This document shows positions 14,642 to 17,772 of a DNA stretch of 17,772 bases, piece after piece (position 1 is the stretch's first letter; each line of letters begins with the position of its first letter). Both the position numbers and the translations under genes were made by a program. The DNA lies in contig JAMFRY010000271.1 in NCBI GenBank assembly GCA_026225015.1, forward strand, positions 1 to 17,772, written 5' to 3'. Below the pieces are notes generated by a model. The model was not told the origin of the DNA and made no database searches. It was given only the letters and a program-made list of their open reading frames with translations. The DNA comes from Alphaproteobacteria bacterium (GTDB taxonomy: Bacteria; Pseudomonadota; Alphaproteobacteria; Acetobacterales; Acetobacteraceae).

Positions 14642-14732
14642 AATCACTCTTCTCCTGAATACCCGTAACCCCGTATAAGGAGCGCACTCCCCTTGCGTAA
14701 AGTGCGTACCCAGTCACTATCAATCCGTGAAC

Positions 14733-15518
14733 ATGTTGAACGCCTTGGCTGACCAGATCGCCCTGCAGATCGAATGGGGCGCCGACGAGTATCTGATGGA
14801 CGCGCCGCAGGACCGGCGTCTTGCGGCCAAGCCTCCGCCACCTATTTCCCCCGCCGCCGTGCAAGCCATCCGATCGCCGTCCAGGCCGACCGCCCTGCCC
14901 TTAGGCCCAACCGATGCCGCCAATATCGCGGCGTCCTGCACCACGCTGGACGCGCTGCGGCAAGCCTTGGCAGGATTTACCGGCTGCGCGCTGCGCGACA
15001 CCGCAACCCAGCTGGTATTCGCCGACGGCGCCGAACAGGCTAAAATCATGCTCATCGGCGAGGCGCCGGGCGCGGAAGAAGACCGGATCGGCCGGCCGTT
15101 CGTCGGCCCTGCCGGACTCTTGTTGGATAAAATGCTGGCCAGCATCGGCCTTGACCGCTCCCTCGTCAGGATCGTCAACACCGTGCCCTGGCGCCCGCCG
15201 GGCAACCGGGCCCCGACCGACGCCGAAATCGCCGTTTGTTTGCCGTTTTTACATCGCCACATCACATTGATAAACCCGGCCTGCCTGGTATTGCTCGGCG
15301 CCATCTCGGCCAAGGCCCTGCTCCCGGCGCCGGCGCGCAATACCGGCATCACGCGGTTGCGCGGCCAATGGCAGAAGCTTGAAATCCAGGGTTTGCCTGC
15401 GCAAATCCCCTGTCTGCCGACCTTTCATCCGGCCTATCTGCTGCGCTCTGCCGCCGCCAAACGCGAGTCCTGGCACGATTTGCTGGCCCTGCGAAGCTGG
15501 CTGGAAAACCATGCGTGA
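14733..15518 (+). CDS. Uracil-DNA glycosylase, family 4-like (Fe-S type)
   Basis: Removes uracil from DNA. The 261-aa protein has an N-terminal extension of about 65 residues (Pro/Ala-rich 31-60) and then the glycosylase domain: GCALRDTATQLVFADG (84-99), motif A GEAPGAEED (109-117), GRPFVGPAG (120-128), NTVPWRPPGNRAPT (149-162) and motif B HPAYLLR (232-238). Cysteines 69, 85, 169 and 184 are candidates for the 4Fe-4S ligands, but the C-x2-C pair of thermophile enzymes is absent, as in other alphaproteobacterial members as I recall them. The KRRIH insertion of the UDGX subgroup is not seen. ATG 14733 is used; a GTG at 14727 is in frame. No good ribosome site is visible. Confidence 0.92.
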   Translation: MLNALADQIALQIEWGADEYLMDAPQDRRLAAKPPPPISPAAVQAIRSPSRPTALPLGPTDAANIAASCTTLDALRQALAGFTGCALRDTATQLVFADGAEQAKIMLIGEAPGAEEDRIGRPFVGPAGLLLDKMLASIGLDRSLVRIVNTVPWRPPGNRAPTDAEIAVCLPFLHRHITLINPACLVLLGAISAKALLPAPARNTGITRLRGQWQKLEIQGLPAQIPCLPTFHPAYLLRSAAAKRESWHDLLALRSWLENHA

Positions 15519-15653
15519 ACATTAAACTCACGTAATTGTGAGCAAAAATGCCCGAAATAATCTTAGGAAACCATTAGCATTGCCTAAAAAACAGGCAACA
15601 ATGTCGTCTCCAGGGCTTGCGCCCTGCGCCCCGGCTGTGTACCGGCTTTGGGT
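15519..15653. other. Intergenic region between glycosylase and transglycosylase
   Basis: Contains two small inverted repeats: CTCAC-GTAATT-GTGAG (15528-15543) and TTGCCT-AAAAAAC-AGGCAA (15580-15598). Neither has a T run, so they are not clear terminators. TTGTGA (15536-15541), 16 bases, TAATCT (15558-15563) is a weak promoter candidate for the transglycosylase. Confidence 0.35.
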
Positions 15654-17336
15654 ATGCGCGGAGCCCTCCAAACGCTCACCCGCCTGAATGCCGCGAAAAT
15701 TGGCCTGGCCACAGCGGCGTTTCTTGTCCTCAACACCGCGCCCGGCGCGGTGGCTTGGGCAAGGTCCCAGAGTTCGGGGACAGGATCGGGTACAAATTCA
15801 TCCCCTGTCATTCCAGCACTTGGCACACCGGCGCCCGCCACGCCGGCAATCACCACGGATGCGCAGTCTGTCGCCTATGCAACGCCGCGCGATGCGCCGT
15901 TGCCGGATATGGAAATCGTGCTGCCGCAGCCGTTGCCGCCTAGCGCGCTTGCGCAATATGGCCGGATTCTCACGCTGCAGGACCACGGCGATTTCCGGGC
16001 GGCGGATGCCATGATCGGCCGGCTGGACGACACCACGCTGGTCGGCCCCATTCTGGCGGACCGCTATTTGAGTTCGGACTATATCAGCTCGGTCGCGGAG
16101 CTTAAATCCTGGCTGGCGCAATATGGCAGCGAGCCGGCCGCCCCGGCGATCTATGCGCTGTTGCGGAAAAAATCGCCGGGCAGCGCCGCAACCCTGAACG
16201 CGCCGCAGCTCACTTTGCTGCCGGAGGCGTCCTTAACCCCATCCGGCGCCGCCAAACCCGCTTTGGCGCCGGATAATAGCGCCTGGCGCCATGTTTTCTT
16301 GCATGGGCTGACGAACTGGGAGCATGGCGACATCGAAGCGGCGCAGCCATTATTCGTGCAAGCGGCGAAAATGGAAAATATCTCCGATGACGACCGCGCC
16401 GCCGCCCAGTTCTGGTCTGCCCGCGCGGCGCTGCGGTTGCGCCAGCCGGGGGATTACCTGAACTGGCTGCGCCAAGCCTCCTGGGCGGATGACAGCTTCT
16501 ACGGCATGCTGGCCGGCCGCCTGCTCGGACAGGGCTTTGGACCCACCGGCATCGCCGCGACGCTGACGGAAGCCGATATTACCGCCGTTGATGCAGCACC
16601 TGACGGCCATCTGGCCTTCGCGCTGTTGCAGCTTGGGCAAACCGGCGAGGCGGCCACCGCTTTGCGGGCTTTATGGCCCGGCATGCAGAATGATGTTGGC
16701 TTTGCCCATTCGGTCATGGCGGTTGCCGCACATGCCGGGCTGTTGGACATCGCCATCGCCATCGCCGGCCAAACCCCTATTGCCGATAATGAAATCGCCG
16801 ATGCCCGCCTGCCGCTTCCAGCACTGCATCCGAATGGCGGCTTCACCGTGGACCCGCCGCTGGTCTACGCACTTACCCGCACCGAATCGGGTTTCGATTC
16901 GCAAGCCGTATCGCCCGCCGGCGCCCGCGGCCTGATGCAGCTGATGCCGGTAACCGCGCATTTCATTGCCCGCAACCAGGGCATTGCCGGCGCCGCCAGC
17001 GACCCTTCGGCAAATCTGGCGCTCGGCCAGGGCTATATCCATTACCTGGGCGAACAGCCCGGCATTAACGAAAACCTGCTGGCCATTCTCGCCAGCTATA
17101 ACGCCGGACCCAACGCCGCCGCGGACTGGTATGGCGCGCTCCAGAAAGACAGTGATCCCCTGGTCTTCATCGAAACGATTCCGAATGACGAAACCCGGCG
17201 TTTCGTGCGTCAGGTTCTGGCGGATAGCTGGATTTATGCGGAAGAAATCGGTTTGCGTCCGCGCAGTCTGGACGATATTGCCGAGGGTAATTTTCCGCAG
17301 CTTTGGCACTACAACGCGCTGGCCAGCGCCAACTAA
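15654..17336 (+). CDS. slt: Exported lytic murein transglycosylase (Slt70-like)
   Basis: Cleaves the MurNAc-GlcNAc bond of peptidoglycan, forming 1,6-anhydro ends. A signal peptide is clear (basic MRGALQTLTRLNAAK, hydrophobic IGLATAAFLVLNTA, likely cut after AVAWA near residue 36); no lipobox Cys. A Thr/Pro/Ser-rich linker (37-80) precedes an alpha-helical superhelical region (about 100-390), then the goose-lysozyme-like catalytic domain: LTRTESGFDSQAVSPAGARG with catalytic Glu411, LMQLMPVTA (427-435), LASYNAGP (479-486), and FIETIPNDETRRFV (505-518). The 560-aa length is in the Slt range. ATG 15654 is chosen because the signal peptide begins there; the TTG two codons upstream lacks support. 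moaB follows after three bases, so the two are probably cotranscribed. Confidence 0.95.
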   Translation: MRGALQTLTRLNAAKIGLATAAFLVLNTAPGAVAWARSQSSGTGSGTNSSPVIPALGTPAPATPAITTDAQSVAYATPRDAPLPDMEIVLPQPLPPSALAQYGRILTLQDHGDFRAADAMIGRLDDTTLVGPILADRYLSSDYISSVAELKSWLAQYGSEPAAPAIYALLRKKSPGSAATLNAPQLTLLPEASLTPSGAAKPALAPDNSAWRHVFLHGLTNWEHGDIEAAQPLFVQAAKMENISDDDRAAAQFWSARAALRLRQPGDYLNWLRQASWADDSFYGMLAGRLLGQGFGPTGIAATLTEADITAVDAAPDGHLAFALLQLGQTGEAATALRALWPGMQNDVGFAHSVMAVAAHAGLLDIAIAIAGQTPIADNEIADARLPLPALHPNGGFTVDPPLVYALTRTESGFDSQAVSPAGARGLMQLMPVTAHFIARNQGIAGAASDPSANLALGQGYIHYLGEQPGINENLLAILASYNAGPNAAADWYGALQKDSDPLVFIETIPNDETRRFVRQVLADSWIYAEEIGLRPRSLDDIAEGNFPQLWHYNALASAN

Positions 17337-17339
17337 CCG

Positions 17340-17772
17340 ATGAGCCGGCTCGACGAAACCCGGGTCTTTGCTCCCGTGAATATCGCGATCCTCACCGTCT
17401 CTGATACCCGCAACGAATCCAACGACAGCTCCGGCGATACCCTGGCCTCGCGCATTGCAGCCGCCGGCCATCATCTGGTGGCGCGCGGAATCGTGAAAGA
17501 TGATGCCGACCTGCTGGAGTCCCAATTGCGCGCCTGGATCGCGGATCCAAAAATCGATGTGGTGATCAGCACCGGCGGCACCGGCATTACCGGGCGCGAT
17601 GTCACGCCCGAAGCCTTCAACCGCGTGCTGGAAAAAACCATCGAGGGCTTCGGCGAATTGTTCCGAATGCTGAGCTTTCAGAAAATCGGTACCTCGACGA
17701 TCCAATCCCGCGCGCTCGGCGGCGTTGCCGGCGGCACCTATCTTTTCGCTTTACCCGGCAGCACGGGTGCGG
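17340..17772 (+). CDS. moaB: Molybdenum cofactor biosynthesis protein MoaB (partial, runs off right edge)
   Basis: The MoaB/Mog family binds and adenylates molybdopterin for molybdenum insertion; MoaB's exact step varies among bacteria. The visible 144 residues begin MSRLDETRVFAPVNIAILTV then SDTRNESNDSSGDTLASRI, and hold the molybdopterin-binding motif STGGTGITGRDVTPEA (77-92) and ALPGSTGA at the edge (137-144). About 35 further residues are expected beyond the window. The ATG at 17340 follows the slt stop after three bases; no strong ribosome site is seen, in keeping with coupling to slt. The reading is continuous to the last base of the window, with no internal stop. Confidence 0.95.
   Translation, partial: MSRLDETRVFAPVNIAILTVSDTRNESNDSSGDTLASRIAAAGHHLVARGIVKDDADLLESQLRAWIADPKIDVVISTGGTGITGRDVTPEAFNRVLEKTIEGFGELFRMLSFQKIGTSTIQSRALGGVAGGTYLFALPGSTGA

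Noticed and set aside
16671..17705. Minus-strand open frame of 344 codons
   Set aside because: Antisense to the transglycosylase and moaB, both firmly identified; no motif of its own.

Overview
The window looks like an ordinary stretch of chromosome from a GC-rich alphaproteobacterium. Rhodospirillales/Acetobacteraceae is my best guess, from gene order and protein flavour, and was not tested by any search. Supporting signs are a perfect alphaproteobacterial-type SOS box (GTTC-N7-GTTC), the neighbourhood ubiE-coaBC-dut / mutM-rpsT-dnaA, and an alphaproteobacterial type of Fe-S uracil-DNA glycosylase and ETF-ubiquinone oxidoreductase. Two genes run off the edges: a cysteine-peptidase-like protein on the left and moaB on the right.

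Layout. 1-527 (-) is a partial accessory gene with codon use unlike its neighbours, followed by a gene-poor stretch with a palindromic repeat pair (683-793). 867-3291 (-) is a tight ubiE-coaBC-dut operon whose genes overlap by GTGA at both junctions. 3322-6429 (+) carries mutM, rpsT and dnaA, with an AT-rich, palindrome-bearing gap between rpsT and dnaA. 6452-6501 is a double-hairpin terminator shared by dnaA and the convergent S24/XRE repressor-like gene (6502-7146, -). 7147-7515 is a regulatory region: a sigma70-type promoter abutting a perfect SOS box, a second promoter, and a strong intrinsic terminator ahead of a 77-residue small protein gene. 7769-10531 (-) holds dapB, metK and trmB; trmB has no canonical start codon upstream of its conserved N-terminus. 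10587-12808 is a divergent DHA2-type MFS efflux pump and ArsR-family regulator around a perfect 11-bp inverted repeat, with what looks like an AraC-family gene remnant beside it. 13004-14641 (-) is ETF-QO. 14733-17772 (+) holds a family-4-like uracil-DNA glycosylase, an exported lytic transglycosylase and moaB.

Functional picture. Most genes are housekeeping: replication initiation (dnaA), nucleotide hygiene and repair (dut, mutM, the glycosylase), cofactors (coaBC, ubiE, moaB), SAM and lysine/peptidoglycan precursors (metK, dapB), tRNA modification (trmB), electron transfer (ETF-QO) and cell-wall turnover (Slt). The accessory or regulatory parts most worth a second look are the left-edge peptidase-like gene, the SOS-box promoter with its short terminated transcript, the ArsR/MFS cassette, and small anomalies in mutM (zinc finger) and trmB (start). 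I found no CRISPR array, insertion sequence, tRNA or rRNA. I did not find a clearly new multi-gene system; the SOS-promoter/short-transcript arrangement is the closest candidate.
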